Assembly: GCA_025463765.1 (NCBI GenBank) | Contig: JAODBC010000013.1 | Coordinates: 124,001-188,000 of the forward strand | DNA from: Subtercola sp. | Lineage (GTDB): Bacteria > Actinomycetota > Actinomycetes > Actinomycetales > Microbacteriaceae | Length of the DNA stretch: 64,000 bases | Direction of reading: 5' to 3' | In this document: in pieces, positions 35,092 through 44,783 of the stretch | Position numbering within the stretch: position 1 is the stretch's first letter | How the letters are laid out: each line of letters starts with the position of its first letter | Translations under genes and position numbers: made by a program | Notes under the pieces: model-generated | The model's input: the letters and a program-made list of their open reading frames with translations, nothing else | The model's database searches: none | Told to the model about the DNA's origin: nothing

Positions 35092-36369
35092 ATGCCCAAT
35101 CTGATGAACCGTCTCCGTCCGGCGCTCGAACCACTTGTTGGTGGCGTTTTCTTGCTGCTGTGGATCAACGCCGAGGTCGGGCGTTTTCACGAGGTCGGCT
35201 TCTACTTGGTGCTCTCCGCCTACGCGATCGCTATCGGGGCTGCCAGGGCGCTGCCATGGGTGTCGTTGGCCATACTCTTCTTCGTTCCGGTCGTGGAGTT
35301 CATCGGGCTGCTCGAGCGACCAGATTCCACGACGTGGCCTATCGCGGGTGCGAGCATCATCGTCGCGTTCATCATCGCCCTGAACGCTCGACCCCTGATC
35401 AAGTGGGTAGGCCTCGCCGTCGTGCTCGCGCAGGCGCTGTTTGTGGGGTTCCTGCTCGTGTATGCGGGCGACTGGATCGGCTGGACTGGCGGCGCCGGAG
35501 TAATTGTCGACGAGAGCAGCCGAACGAGCTACGCGATATTCCTGAGCGTCATCGGTGCGGTACTCTGCGGCACCGCGTGGACCGCAGGCTTCGCCATCTC
35601 GGTAAGTGCCAGACGCAGACAACAGCAAGAGATTCTTTCCCAGACCGAGGCGGAACTCACCGTCGCGGGATACGAGCTACGAAGCGTCACAGAACGAACC
35701 GGCATCGCGCAGGAGGTACATGACGTTCTGGCGCACTCACTCGCGGTTGTCATCGCGGTCGCTGACGGAGCACGCTTCATTCGCGAGTCGAAACCCGAGA
35801 CTACCGACGAGGCATTGCGCGAAATCGCCAACACTGCCCGTTCAGCGCTGCTCGATCTCCGATCGCTCATCGAGGGCCTTCGAGATGACACAGCAAACAG
35901 GCCACAGCCCGGTATCGCAGATTTGCCCGCACTGACCGACCGACTCTCGGCCGCAGGAATGACCGTCGAAACCGAAGTCTTCGGCAGGCCTCACCCCCTT
36001 ACGGCGAGTCAGGAGCTGGTCGTTTATCGCATCGTTCAGGAGAGTCTTACTAACGCTTTGAAACACAGCGGCGCGCGCCCATCGGCTGTCGTCGGTTTCG
36101 ACTGGCAAGGCTCCGGTCTTGCGTTGTCGGTCACGAGCACCGGCGACCATCCGCAAGCCGATCTAGGGGAGGGCCAGGCGCCCCACTACGGCGTTCAAGG
36201 CATGAAGGATCGGGCACACCTCGCGGGTGGCTGGCTCACCGCCGGCCTGGATGATGGCGCCGACCCCGCGTACCTGGTTACGGCCTACATCCCAACTGCA
36301 GCCTTGCCGGAAACGGTTACCGAAGAGAACCCGGACTCGGCTAGCGCACCTCACGAGGTGGCTGCGTGA
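35092..36369 (+). CDS. NarL-type (HisKA_3) sensor histidine kinase
   Basis: 425 residues from ATG 35092, preceded by GAGGGG; GTG 35032 is the alternative. Five or six hydrophobic helices fill residues ~10-170. HisKA_3 then has RTGIAQEVHDVLAHSLAVVIA (phosphoacceptor His210), and a HATPase domain shows VVYRIVQESLTNALKHSG (N box) and HYGVQGMKDRAHLAGGWL (G2). The short periplasm-free sensor suggests sensing within the membrane, as in LiaS/DesK-like kinases. It overlaps its response regulator by 4 nt (GTGA). Confidence 0.9.
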   Translation: MPNLMNRLRPALEPLVGGVFLLLWINAEVGRFHEVGFYLVLSAYAIAIGAARALPWVSLAILFFVPVVEFIGLLERPDSTTWPIAGASIIVAFIIALNARPLIKWVGLAVVLAQALFVGFLLVYAGDWIGWTGGAGVIVDESSRTSYAIFLSVIGAVLCGTAWTAGFAISVSARRRQQQEILSQTEAELTVAGYELRSVTERTGIAQEVHDVLAHSLAVVIAVADGARFIRESKPETTDEALREIANTARSALLDLRSLIEGLRDDTANRPQPGIADLPALTDRLSAAGMTVETEVFGRPHPLTASQELVVYRIVQESLTNALKHSGARPSAVVGFDWQGSGLALSVTSTGDHPQADLGEGQAPHYGVQGMKDRAHLAGGWLTAGLDDGADPAYLVTAYIPTAALPETVTEENPDSASAPHEVAA

Positions 36370-37043
36370 GCAACACTACTGACCCCATTCGAGTCGTCGT
36401 GGCCGATGATCAAGTCCTGTTCATCTACGGCATCCGAATGCTCATTGATTCCCAATCGGATCTGGAACTCGTGGGTTCTGCGACCGACGGCAAGGAGGCA
36501 GTGCGCCTCGTGGAGGAGCTTTGCCCGGACATTGTGTTGATGGACATCCGGATGCCCGTCATGGACGGTATCGAAGCGACGTACCGGATCACTCAGAGCG
36601 ACAGCGAGAAGCAATCGCGGGTCGTCATTCTGACCACATTCCAACGAGAAGAAGCCGTCTTCCGTGCGATGAAGCACGGCGCAAGCGCATTCATCACGAA
36701 AGACGCCACCCCAGAGTTCGTGCTCGAGACCATCCGCGCCGTGCATACTGGCGACCGCATCGTCGACCCTGCTGCGACAATCAAGCTCGTCAACGAGTTC
36801 GCTGACCCAGATGCCAGCGCCCGCGAGAACAGAGAGCGAGCAATCGCAGCACTCTCGCCGCGAGAGCAGGAAATATTTCTCCTCGCCGCAAGAGGGCTCA
36901 GTAACAGCAACATCGCCGCCACGGCCTTCATCAGCGAGGCGACGACGAAAAGCCACATCCGCAGCATCCTGAACAAGCTGCAGCTGCAGAGCCGCGTGCA
37001 AATAGTCGTCTACGCATACGAGAACGGGCTCCTCAGAAGCTAA
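36366..37043 (+). CDS. NarL/FixJ-family response regulator
   Basis: 225 residues from GTG 36366. The receiver has VVVADDQVL, phosphoacceptor Asp60 (DIVLMDIRMPVMDG), the Thr in VVILTTFQRE and the Lys in AFITKDATPE. The C-terminal LuxR HTH is ALSPREQEIFLLAARGLSNSNIAATAFISEATTKSHIRSILNKLQLQSRVQIVVYA. It is the partner of the kinase that overlaps it. The targets are unknown; no adjacent transporter points to one. Confidence 0.92.
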   Translation: MSNTTDPIRVVVADDQVLFIYGIRMLIDSQSDLELVGSATDGKEAVRLVEELCPDIVLMDIRMPVMDGIEATYRITQSDSEKQSRVVILTTFQREEAVFRAMKHGASAFITKDATPEFVLETIRAVHTGDRIVDPAATIKLVNEFADPDASARENRERAIAALSPREQEIFLLAARGLSNSNIAATAFISEATTKSHIRSILNKLQLQSRVQIVVYAYENGLLRS

Positions 37044-37194
37044 AGATGCGCGGCGGAATTGAGTGGGCCACCTGACTGCGTGTTCGGCGCCGGCGCTGCG
37101 GTAGTCGGGCGGATGCACCGAACCAAGCGCAGCCCGGGTCGTGAAAATGATCTCCGGAAACGACTTCGTCGAGCCAGGCCCGCGCGCGAATGAA

Positions 37195-37722
37195 CTACCG
37201 CCTGGTGCCACCGATACCGGGAACCGAGGTGATCTGCCTCATCCAGGCGGCGACTTGAACCTCGTCGAGGTCGTTGACGGTCGTGAGTTCCACTCCGCGC
37301 GTCGCCTTTCCCATGCCCACCGGCGTCACGGGCGGAACCGGGTCGAGCAGTGTCGCCCCGTTGATGAACATGAGCTTCACGTGGCCGGCGAAGGCCCCGC
37401 AGCTGAAACACCACCCGTCGCCTGCTCCGTAATAGGCCATGCCCCATTTGACGGCCCTCTGAAGATCGGGCACCGTCGCGGCGGCCAAAGCATCGACCGC
37501 CTCGGCGATGCCGCGCTGCGGCTGCGGCAAGCTGGCGATGTAGGTGAAGACCGGCTTGTCGCCGACGGCTGCCTTCGCCGAACTCGCCTTGCCGGTCATG
37601 GCCTCGGGCAATGGCTCGGTAGCACCGCTCTCTATCGAACCTGCCGAGCCTGCCGAACCTGCCGAGCCGGCCGAACCACCCACCATGCGCCTGTCTTGCG
37701 TGTCGTCTTCGCGCTTGATCAT
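37195..37722 (-). CDS. DUF1801 (YdhG-like) protein
   Basis: 175 residues from ATG 37722. Residues ~15-45 are an expanded Gly-Ser-Ala repeat (GSAGSAGSAGSAGS), coded by a 9-bp array at 37638-37680. The DUF1801 domain follows: VFTYIASLPQPQRGIAEAVDALAAA, AVKWGMAYYGAGDGWCFSCGAFAGHVKLMFINGATL. The fold is iron-chaperone (frataxin)-like with no proven activity. It is divergent from the K+ channel gene. A longer upstream reading on this strand is an antisense shadow of that gene. Confidence 0.82.
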   Translation of the reverse strand: MIKREDDTQDRRMVGGSAGSAGSAGSAGSIESGATEPLPEAMTGKASSAKAAVGDKPVFTYIASLPQPQRGIAEAVDALAAATVPDLQRAVKWGMAYYGAGDGWCFSCGAFAGHVKLMFINGATLLDPVPPVTPVGMGKATRGVELTTVNDLDEVQVAAWMRQITSVPGIGGTRR

Positions 37723-37845
37723 CTCGAAAGCCACCTCCCCCAGATCACTGTACTCCAAATGTAAACACCGTACACATAATGCGCTGAGGCCGCCACTTTG
37801 GCGTTGCGAAACAGCCCTGCCCCGGGTGGGTGCAACACTTCTGAG

Positions 37846-38703
37846 ATGGCCAAGCAACGCAGTGAACTGAAGAACACCGGGTACGAGATCTTCATCGGCA
37901 TTCTGTCGATTCTCTCGATCGTGAATCTGGTGCTCGTCTACGCCGTTTTTCACGATGAGTCGCTGCAGACGGTGCTGGGAGTCATGAACGGACTGTTCAG
38001 CCTCATCTTCCTCGGTGACTTCACGTATCGCATCGTGACGGCGCCCTCCCGCGGGGCGTACTTCTTCAAACACTTCGGGTGGGCCGACCTGTTGGCGAGC
38101 CTGCCGTTTCCGCAGTTCAAGATTTTGCGGGTGTTCCGGCTCATCCGCGTGTACCGGCTGCTGAAGCAGGTCGGCATCAAGACCATCTGGCGAACGCTGG
38201 TCAAAGATCGGGCGGGCAGTGCGTTGATGGTGCTGCTGCTGCTGGGCATCCTGGTGCTCGAATTCGGCAGTCTCACGATGCTCTACATCGAGAAAGACGC
38301 ACCTGGGGCGAATATCACCACGGCCTCCGATGCGATCTGGTACATCATCGTCACGATCTCGACCGTCGGCTACGGCGATACCTATCCCGTGACGAACCTC
38401 GGCCGCCTCGGCGGTGCAGTGATCATCGTCATCGGTGTCGGCATCTTCGGTACCTTCACGGGGTATCTCGCAACGGTCTTTCTTACTCCGAAATCGCTGG
38501 ACTCGGAGGTGGATGCTCGTGCAGTGGCGACGGGCAGCGAAACGCCCTCTGAGCAACCCGTCGTTTCACCGGCTCCAGGCGTCGCGGGCGTCGCAGGCGT
38601 CGCCGTCGTCACGGAGGTCGCAGGCGACACGATGGCCGAGCTTCGGGCTCTGCTGGCCAGGTCAGAAGCCGACCTCGCCGCGATGAAGGCACTCTTACAC
38701 TAG
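37846..38703 (+). CDS. Voltage-sensor-type potassium channel
   Basis: 285 residues from ATG 37846. S1-S3 helices are followed by an S4-like segment with spaced arginines (ILRVFRLIRVYRLLKQ), then S5, the pore helix and the selectivity filter TISTVGYGD, and S6 (LGGAVIIVIGVGIFGTFTGYLATVFL). This is the KvAP/Kch-type architecture for K+ flux across the cell membrane. The cytoplasmic tail contains the [11 protein letters not shown] low-complexity expansion (38580-38608) before a short coiled-coil end (MAELRALLARSEADLAAMKALL). Confidence 0.92.
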   Translation: MAKQRSELKNTGYEIFIGILSILSIVNLVLVYAVFHDESLQTVLGVMNGLFSLIFLGDFTYRIVTAPSRGAYFFKHFGWADLLASLPFPQFKILRVFRLIRVYRLLKQVGIKTIWRTLVKDRAGSALMVLLLLGILVLEFGSLTMLYIEKDAPGANITTASDAIWYIIVTISTVGYGDTYPVTNLGRLGGAVIIVIGVGIFGTFTGYLATVFLTPKSLDSEVDARAVATGSETPSEQPVVSPAPGVAGVAGVAVVTEVAGDTMAELRALLARSEADLAAMKALLH

Positions 38704-38751
38704 GCAGCTTTCTCGCGCTCGCACTCGTGCAAGCGGTCTGGCCGACCGGGC

Positions 38752-39963
38752 TCAGGGCTTGACGTCGATGAGGTTCTGCTCTGCCCGGTCTTGAATACCG
38801 TCGATCACGGTGTCGGAGACGGCGGTCTCGTCGGCTTTGGCCACGAAGATCTCGGTTCGCATCACCATGTTGTCGTGGCGCATGTCGACCACGTAGAGCG
38901 TGCCTGCGGCTGCGCCGAAGGTTCCGTCGACGGTCCACGACGCGTGCGGAGTGATGGTGCCGGCAACGTCTGACGTGACCGAGCCGCGCAGGTTGCCCAC
39001 ATCTACCGTCGTGCAACTCGTGACGGCGCGTTGCAGGCGTGAGATGTAGGCGCCCGCTTCTGCCGAGTTCGAGAACACTCGAGCCGATTGGCTCACTGTC
39101 GATGAGGTCGCGAGGTTCGCCGCCTCAGCGAGACTCGAGACGACCTCGGCGGCCGCCCCCGATTTCTCGTCGCCGAACACGGGTACCGTCGACGCGGCGA
39201 ACCGGCACGTCGTGTTTTTCGGTTCAGCGGCACCAGTCGCCCACAATTGGGCCAGTTCTGCCGACGATTCGCCGACGGTCGAGTGGATGATCGTGGCCGT
39301 GCCCGCTCGGCCGAAACCGGCTGCCTGGGCGGGCGTGAAGAAGGCGTCGCTCACTGCTGCGCTGCCGAAATCCGCCTCACCCGGCGCCGGAGCGTACGGG
39401 TCGCCCGACGGGTCGCCCGACGGCGAGCCACCCGACGGCGGGCCGCTGCTCGCGCTCGGAGTGGTGTGCGGCGCTCCCACGCTGGTGGCCGCCTTCACCA
39501 CGCCGTCAGCGAGTACCGTCGCGGTGACGATCAGCACGCCCACAACGACGATGCCCACGGCGATCACCAGCGCGGCGAGCGGCGACGCCCCGGGCCCCTT
39601 CGGCTTCGGTGATTGCGGAGACGGTCCCCCCGGCGCGCCTGAGGCTGTTGTCGGCGGCGCGATCGGATTCGAGAGCTCGGCTGGCATGGCCCAGGCCGCG
39701 ACCGGTTGAGGTTGGGGTAGGGGTTGCGGTTGCGGTCGCGGTTGCGGTTGCGGTTGCGCCAGTATCCAGTCGCGAAGCCCCGAATACGTCGACGGATTCG
39801 CCAGGAGCACTCCGCGCGGCTGTGGGTAGCGATAGGCGATGTCAGCGAGCATCCGCAGGTCTGTTCGTGGATCGGCCGCTGCGTACGCGGCGGCCGACGA
39901 CGCGGCGGCGTGTGCCGAAGCGTTCTGCGCGTCGCCGGGGGCGGGGTTGACGTGATCTGTCAC
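38752..39963 (-). CDS. Variant leucine-rich-repeat (LRV) domain membrane protein
   Basis: 403 residues. The N-terminus (ADPRTDLRMLADIAYRYPQPRGVLLANPSTYSGLRDWIL) is the actinobacterial LRV-type domain. A Gln-Pro repeat (39705-39760) and a Pro/Gly linker lead to one membrane helix (LAALVIAVGIVVVGVLIVTATVLADGVV). The extracellular ~230 residues contain two cysteines (TTCRFAA and SCTTVDVG) and a sensor-like beta fold. Its ATG overlaps the antiporter stop (ATGA), so the two are co-translated. Confidence 0.8.
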   Translation of the reverse strand: MTDHVNPAPGDAQNASAHAAASSAAAYAAADPRTDLRMLADIAYRYPQPRGVLLANPSTYSGLRDWILAQPQPQPRPQPQPLPQPQPVAAWAMPAELSNPIAPPTTASGAPGGPSPQSPKPKGPGASPLAALVIAVGIVVVGVLIVTATVLADGVVKAATSVGAPHTTPSASSGPPSGGSPSGDPSGDPYAPAPGEADFGSAAVSDAFFTPAQAAGFGRAGTATIIHSTVGESSAELAQLWATGAAEPKNTTCRFAASTVPVFGDEKSGAAAEVVSSLAEAANLATSSTVSQSARVFSNSAEAGAYISRLQRAVTSCTTVDVGNLRGSVTSDVAGTITPHASWTVDGTFGAAAGTLYVVDMRHDNMVMRTEIFVAKADETAVSDTVIDGIQDRAEQNLIDVKP

Positions 39964-41903
39964 GAGTTCGTCGCGCGGCTGTCTACGGCGTCGAGCGAGA
40001 TCTCCTCAGAGTCGAGGGCAGCCCGAAGCACATCGATGGCTTCTGAGGAGAACGCCCCGCGCTCGTACGCGTCACGCAAGGCCTCGCGTTCTGCGACGAG
40101 CTGCACGCGGCGCAGAGTTTGAAACTGCGCGACCTGATTCTCTGGGTCGGCGAGGTCGGCGTTCGCCCAGATCTCGAGGCGGCCGATCCACATCTGCCCT
40201 TGAGCGTTCACCTCGTCGAGCACACCCGGCTGAACCGGGGCGCCGGATGCCTCGGCCTCGGCGACCGCGGCGGTGACAGCCGAGTCGCCGGCGTCTTTCA
40301 TGAGCTTGCGTAGTTCGTAGACTTCGGCTCGCTCGTTTCCGGGAGCGTCACCGGCCGGACGCAGCCGGCGCACAACCGGCGGCAGCAGAAGGCCCTGCAC
40401 GACAAGCGTGATGATGGCGACAGCGAAGGCGATGAGAATGAGGGATTCGCGCATCGGCTGGTCATCGGGAATGGTCTGCACGGCTGCGACCGTGACCACA
40501 CCGCGCATGCCCGACAGCCCGAGAATCACGCCGTCTCGCCAGCCGAGTGCCTGGTCGCGTTCGGCGGTCAGGTCGTTGTTCTGCTGGTCGAGCCGTTTGC
40601 GAAAGTTCTGAAACGTTCTGGAGAACCGCGCCCGAGCGGTGTCGTCGATCTCGACGGGCACCGCCGGAGGGTTCTTATCCAGTTCGGTCATCCGGGCGAC
40701 GATGGTGTCGCGAGCAGCCTTGTCTTTCTTTGTGGTGAGGCCGAGGCTCGCCCGCATTCCGCGGGTGAAACTCTTCAGCGGAGACTGCTTGATGCCGAGC
40801 TGCCTGAAGTTCGCGGCGCGCTGCTGAAAATCTTCCTCGGTGACGTTGTCGAATCGCCCCTGGGTCTGATCTGCCCGTGCCGCGCGCTTTCGGTAACGCC
40901 GGCGTATCGTCCAGAGCAGGGGCGGCATGGCCGCGAAGCGAACGCCGACGAGCAGCAGAATGACCAATCCGGCGACCATCAGCGTACCGAGCAGCTCGTT
41001 CTGACCAGCGACCTCGCTCACGATCGGCCAGAGCTGAAAACCCATGAACAAGAACACGGCGTTCTCGACCAGCAGCGTCACGATGCGCCAGGTTCCCGCC
41101 TCGGTGAGGCGGAACGACGCACGGATGCGGTAGGCCCCCTGGTTGCCGACGAGGATGCCCGCGACGACTACCGCCACGACGCCCGATGAGTGCGAGAACT
41201 CGCCGGCGAGGTAGGCGACGAACGGCACGACGAGCGAGATGGCGGCGTCGAGAACCGGATCGGTGATGCGACGACGAATCGCGACCGCCGCAGCGCCGAT
41301 GATCAGCCCGATGAGCACGGCACCGACGACAGCCCAGAGAAAGGTGAGCGCGATCATCCACCCATTCGGAGACGCGGTCGTGGTGGTGACGATGGCGAGC
41401 ATTGTCGACAACAGCACGAGCGCCGTCGCGTCGTTGACGAGCCCTTCGCCTTCGAGAATGGTGACGATGCGCGGTGGGAGCCCCAGCCGCTTGCCGAGGC
41501 TGGTCGCGGCGACCGCGTCGGGAGGGGCGACGACAGCGCCGAGTGCGATCGCGAGAGCGAGCGGCACCGTCAGCCACAGCAGGTGCACCATCACACCGAC
41601 CAGCACCGCCGACACCACGACGAGCACAATTGCGAGAAAGCCGATCACCCGCAGATTGCGGCGGAAGTCGACGAAGGGAACCTGTCGCGCCGCCGCGTAC
41701 AGCAACGGCGGCAGAATGATCGTCAGCACGATCGCCGGTTCGACCTCAAAATGCGGCAGGCCCGGAACGGCCCCGATACCGACCCCCACGACGGTCAGCG
41801 CGAGTGGCGCCGCGACGCCGATGCGGTTCGCGAAGAAGGAGACGACGCCGATGACCAGCACGACGCCGATCACCACAAGCGTGACCAGTTGGGTGCTCTC
41901 CAT
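39960..41903 (-). CDS. CPA1-family Na+/H+ antiporter
   Basis: 647 residues. About twelve helices include the ion-binding signature VVAPPDAVAATS and EGEGLVNDATALVL, both standard CPA1/NhaP motifs. A hydrophilic segment (residues ~345-450, Arg/Lys-rich) interrupts the helices and the C-terminal ~150 residues are cytoplasmic and helical. It exchanges cytoplasmic Na+ or K+ for protons. It is translationally coupled to the LRV protein downstream. Confidence 0.92.
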   Translation of the reverse strand: MESTQLVTLVVIGVVLVIGVVSFFANRIGVAAPLALTVVGVGIGAVPGLPHFEVEPAIVLTIILPPLLYAAARQVPFVDFRRNLRVIGFLAIVLVVVSAVLVGVMVHLLWLTVPLALAIALGAVVAPPDAVAATSLGKRLGLPPRIVTILEGEGLVNDATALVLLSTMLAIVTTTTASPNGWMIALTFLWAVVGAVLIGLIIGAAAVAIRRRITDPVLDAAISLVVPFVAYLAGEFSHSSGVVAVVVAGILVGNQGAYRIRASFRLTEAGTWRIVTLLVENAVFLFMGFQLWPIVSEVAGQNELLGTLMVAGLVILLLVGVRFAAMPPLLWTIRRRYRKRAARADQTQGRFDNVTEEDFQQRAANFRQLGIKQSPLKSFTRGMRASLGLTTKKDKAARDTIVARMTELDKNPPAVPVEIDDTARARFSRTFQNFRKRLDQQNNDLTAERDQALGWRDGVILGLSGMRGVVTVAAVQTIPDDQPMRESLILIAFAVAIITLVVQGLLLPPVVRRLRPAGDAPGNERAEVYELRKLMKDAGDSAVTAAVAEAEASGAPVQPGVLDEVNAQGQMWIGRLEIWANADLADPENQVAQFQTLRRVQLVAEREALRDAYERGAFSSEAIDVLRAALDSEEISLDAVDSRATNS

Positions 41904-41956
41904 GACCTCAGGCTACCGGGGGCAGCGTTCTCGCACGCTCGGCCTTCGCCACGACG

Positions 41957-43144
41957 CTACTCGGGCGTCGACGATTCGTCGTCGGCCGGCGGCCGCGGCG
42001 AATTTTTCTCGGCCTTCAGTGCCCGCCGCCGGTTCTTCGCCTCGACATCGTCGAACTTCATGAGTTGCCGCGTTTCATCTGTCGGCCCCATCGCCGGTCT
42101 ATACCAGAGCGCCGATGGATCGGAGTCGATCAAGATCGTCTTGCCGAGCAGCGTCAGCGGAATCGCGAGAATTGCGCTGATCGGCCCGATCACGACGGCC
42201 CAGAACAACACGGAGAAGAACGTGATGGTCTGGCTCAGCGACACGGCGTGGCCGACCACCCGAGGCTGGATGACCGACTGCACTACCGCGTTGATGACCC
42301 CGTAGACGATCACAACCGCAATGACGGTGGGCCACCCGCCCACGAGAAACCCGAAGACGATGGGCGGAATGATGGCGAAGAAGTAGCCCACGTTGGGTAT
42401 GAAGCTGCACAGAAACGCGAGCAGCCCCCAGAGCAGCGCCGCCGGCACATGCATGATCGCCAGCGCCAGCGCATTCAGAGCGCCCTGCGCGACGCCGAGC
42501 AGCGTCGTGACCACCATGTATCGCCGCACGTTCGAGGTGTACTCGCCGAGGGCGCGCACCATGTGCGGTTGGCGGTCGCTCAGCTGCTTCAGAATGGTCG
42601 GCGCGAACACCGCGTCGGCCGGCATCAGGATGATCATGGTGAAAATGATGACCAATGCCCCGGTGATGCTCACCACGCTGCCGAATGCCCCCGCGACGAC
42701 ACCCGCCACGTTGCTCGGGTTCACGCTCTGCGCGGCAGACTGAATCTGCGATTGGCTGATGCCGACGCTCGACAGCCAGGTGCCGATATTGGCACCGATC
42801 TGGGCGAACTGTGTCGAATAGCTCGGCAGCATCGCCACGAACTGCCCGAGCGCGACGAACACGATGTAGAAGAACCCGCCCAAGAGCACGAACACCGAAA
42901 GCATGACGGCCAAGGTCGCGACACCAGAGGGCACACCGCGTTTCTCGAGGGCTACCCGAATCGGGCTTACACAGATCACCAGTATCAGGGTGAGCAGAAC
43001 AGGCGCGAGAATGCCGCGAATGCCGCTGATTCCGACGGCCACGACCGTGAACGACGCGAGGCCGAGCAAGATGACTGTTCCGCGCGGAAAACGTGACGGT
43101 GCTCGTTCAGGCGTGTTCGGCACACCCGGTGATTCGGGGCACAT
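41957..43144 (-). CDS. AI-2E (YdiK/TqsA/PerM)-family membrane protein
   Basis: 395 residues. The helix pairs ILLGLASFTVVAVGISGIRGILAPVLLTLILVICVSPI and VATLAVMLSVFVLLGGFFYIVFVALGQFVAMLP lead into LLGVAQGALNALALAIMHVPAALLWGLLAFLCSFIPNVGYFFAIIPP, the family signature. The proteins form multimers and have been linked to AI-2 or other small-solute export; the substrate is uncertain. The tail is charged. It is on the same strand as its neighbours, with gaps of 53 and 34 bp. Confidence 0.9.
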   Translation of the reverse strand: MCPESPGVPNTPERAPSRFPRGTVILLGLASFTVVAVGISGIRGILAPVLLTLILVICVSPIRVALEKRGVPSGVATLAVMLSVFVLLGGFFYIVFVALGQFVAMLPSYSTQFAQIGANIGTWLSSVGISQSQIQSAAQSVNPSNVAGVVAGAFGSVVSITGALVIIFTMIILMPADAVFAPTILKQLSDRQPHMVRALGEYTSNVRRYMVVTTLLGVAQGALNALALAIMHVPAALLWGLLAFLCSFIPNVGYFFAIIPPIVFGFLVGGWPTVIAVVIVYGVINAVVQSVIQPRVVGHAVSLSQTITFFSVLFWAVVIGPISAILAIPLTLLGKTILIDSDPSALWYRPAMGPTDETRQLMKFDDVEAKNRRRALKAEKNSPRPPADDESSTPE

Positions 43145-43178
43145 GACGGGCTCCTCGTTACTGATGATCGTGGTGGGG

Positions 43179-44576
43179 CTAGAGGCCGGGCGTGGCTTCG
43201 AGACGGCCGCTCTCGACGGCGGCGACGAACGCGTCGTAGTCGCTCTGGTTCTGGTCGGCGTAGTCGGCCGCGAACTGCGCTATGGCCTGATCGAAGCGGT
43301 CGCTGGATCCCAGATAGCGTGCGATCGCAACACGATCGCCTGCGCGAGCGTGAGCCCTCGCCAGAGTCTCGCCGCACATTCGCGCGTAGAACTTGGCACC
43401 CGAAGCGCGCAGCGTCTCGACGTCGACCGAGCCTTTCCAATCGTGCAGCTGCCTGATATAAAAGTCGCGCTCGATGCCATCGATTCCGGTGACGTGCTGC
43501 CAGCCGAGAAAGATGTCGCTCGACGATTGCATCAGCCTCTGCCCGCGAACGACGCGCTCGCCTTGGTTGCTGTATTCACTCGCCCCGACAAACCGGGCGA
43601 GCACGGATTCGCCGGCCTCTTTCGCCTGCAGAAGCAACGGGTCGGCTGGGTCGCGGCCCTCGAAGAGCAACACCCAGGCCCGCGTGCCGACACTGCCGAC
43701 GCCGACGACCTTGCGGGCCATGTGCCGGTACGTGAACTCGCGAATCGGGTGGTTCTGGCTGATCAGTGTGGTCTGATAGGCCGCGATCAGAGCACGCATG
43801 GCCTCTTCGTGTGCTTCGCGGATGTGAATGTCAGAGACCAGATCTTCGACAGGCACGATCAGCGGGGCGTTGGCGAGAATGCGGAGCTCTCCGTCGACGA
43901 CACCGACGAGCTTGGCGAACGCCGTCATGCTGTCTTTGGTGCGCGCCTTTGCGATTACCTCATCGGTGCGCTTCACCTGCTTCTTGTCGGCCTCTTTGGC
44001 GTCGCGGGCAGATTTCACCCAGCTGCTGACCTGGGAGACGTCGAGGCGGTCGTACCACGACGCCATAACGCCTTGCTCGGCCGATCGGCGCATCTGTTCG
44101 CGGTACGCCTGGGTGACCTGCAGAGTGATGGCTTTGCGATCGGCCTCAGAGAATCCGCGATACCGGCTGGTGATCTCGAAACTGGTCGCAAGGCGTTTGA
44201 GATCCCACTCCCACGGCCCGGGCAGGGTCTCGTCGAAGTCGTTGATATCGAAGATCAGCGACCGCTCGGCCGAAGCGAACAGGCCGAAGTTCGACAGGTG
44301 GGCGTCGCCGCAGAGCTGCACCCGAATACCCGAGTTCGGCGTACTCGAGAGGTCAGAGGCCATGATGAGTGCCGCTCCACGGTAGAACGTGAGCGGCGAC
44401 ACCATCATGCGCCCGTAGCGAATGGGCACGAGTTCGGGCACTCGGCTGGCGGCCTGCTCTTCGAGCAGAGCGACCGGATCGACCCGATTGGGGCTCGCCG
44501 ACCATCCTGCGTGGGCCGAGCGAGGAACCTCTGCGCGGGAGTTTTTGCCGTACTGGGCACGGGATTCGAAAGTCAT
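43179..44576 (-). CDS. DUF2252 (kinase-like fold) protein
   Basis: 465 residues. RYGRMMVSPLTFYRGAALIMA is the family signature. VQLCGDAHLSNFGLFA followed by LIFDINDFDETLPGPWEWDLKRLATS resembles the catalytic loop and metal-binding Asp of aminoglycoside-phosphotransferase-like kinases. The substrate is unknown. The ATG overlaps by one base the stop of a decayed frame upstream (TGATG), which probably reflects loss of the former leading gene. Confidence 0.88.
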   Translation of the reverse strand: MTFESRAQYGKNSRAEVPRSAHAGWSASPNRVDPVALLEEQAASRVPELVPIRYGRMMVSPLTFYRGAALIMASDLSSTPNSGIRVQLCGDAHLSNFGLFASAERSLIFDINDFDETLPGPWEWDLKRLATSFEITSRYRGFSEADRKAITLQVTQAYREQMRRSAEQGVMASWYDRLDVSQVSSWVKSARDAKEADKKQVKRTDEVIAKARTKDSMTAFAKLVGVVDGELRILANAPLIVPVEDLVSDIHIREAHEEAMRALIAAYQTTLISQNHPIREFTYRHMARKVVGVGSVGTRAWVLLFEGRDPADPLLLQAKEAGESVLARFVGASEYSNQGERVVRGQRLMQSSSDIFLGWQHVTGIDGIERDFYIRQLHDWKGSVDVETLRASGAKFYARMCGETLARAHARAGDRVAIARYLGSSDRFDQAIAQFAADYADQNQSDYDAFVAAVESGRLEATPGL

Positions 44577-44639
44577 CAGCTGGCCATCGCTTTCGGCAGG
44601 TCACCGACAGGCCGCCCACACTTTTGCGTGACACCGCAC

Positions 44640-44783
44640 ACTCGGCGCCGAGGCCGTCGCCCGAGACGAGATGCGTCTCGCTGATCTCCGGGCGCCATTT
44701 CGCATTGTTCAGGCGGTCGCCCAGAAAGGCGAAGACGTGCTCGATGGGTGGTCGACAGTGACCGTGTGCTGAGCGCGAGACAT
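44640..44783 (-). pseudogene. Frameshifted SRPBCC-family fragment
   Basis: From ATG 44783 the frame reads MSRAQHTVTVDHP and then runs out of family resemblance. One base out of frame it continues IEHVFAFLGDRLNNAKWRPEISETHLVSGDGLGA, which is the expected START/SRPBCC N-terminal half. A single lost base at about 44744 breaks the gene, and the C-terminal half is missing. Confidence 0.7.

Noticed and set aside
36351-37211. Large minus-strand frame across the response-regulator gene
   Set aside because: Antisense shadow of a clearly conserved LuxR-type regulator; composition gives no domain.
37723-38556. Upstream extension of the DUF1801 frame
   Set aside because: Antisense to the K+ channel gene, with shadow-like Arg/Asp composition; the domain begins after ATG 37722.
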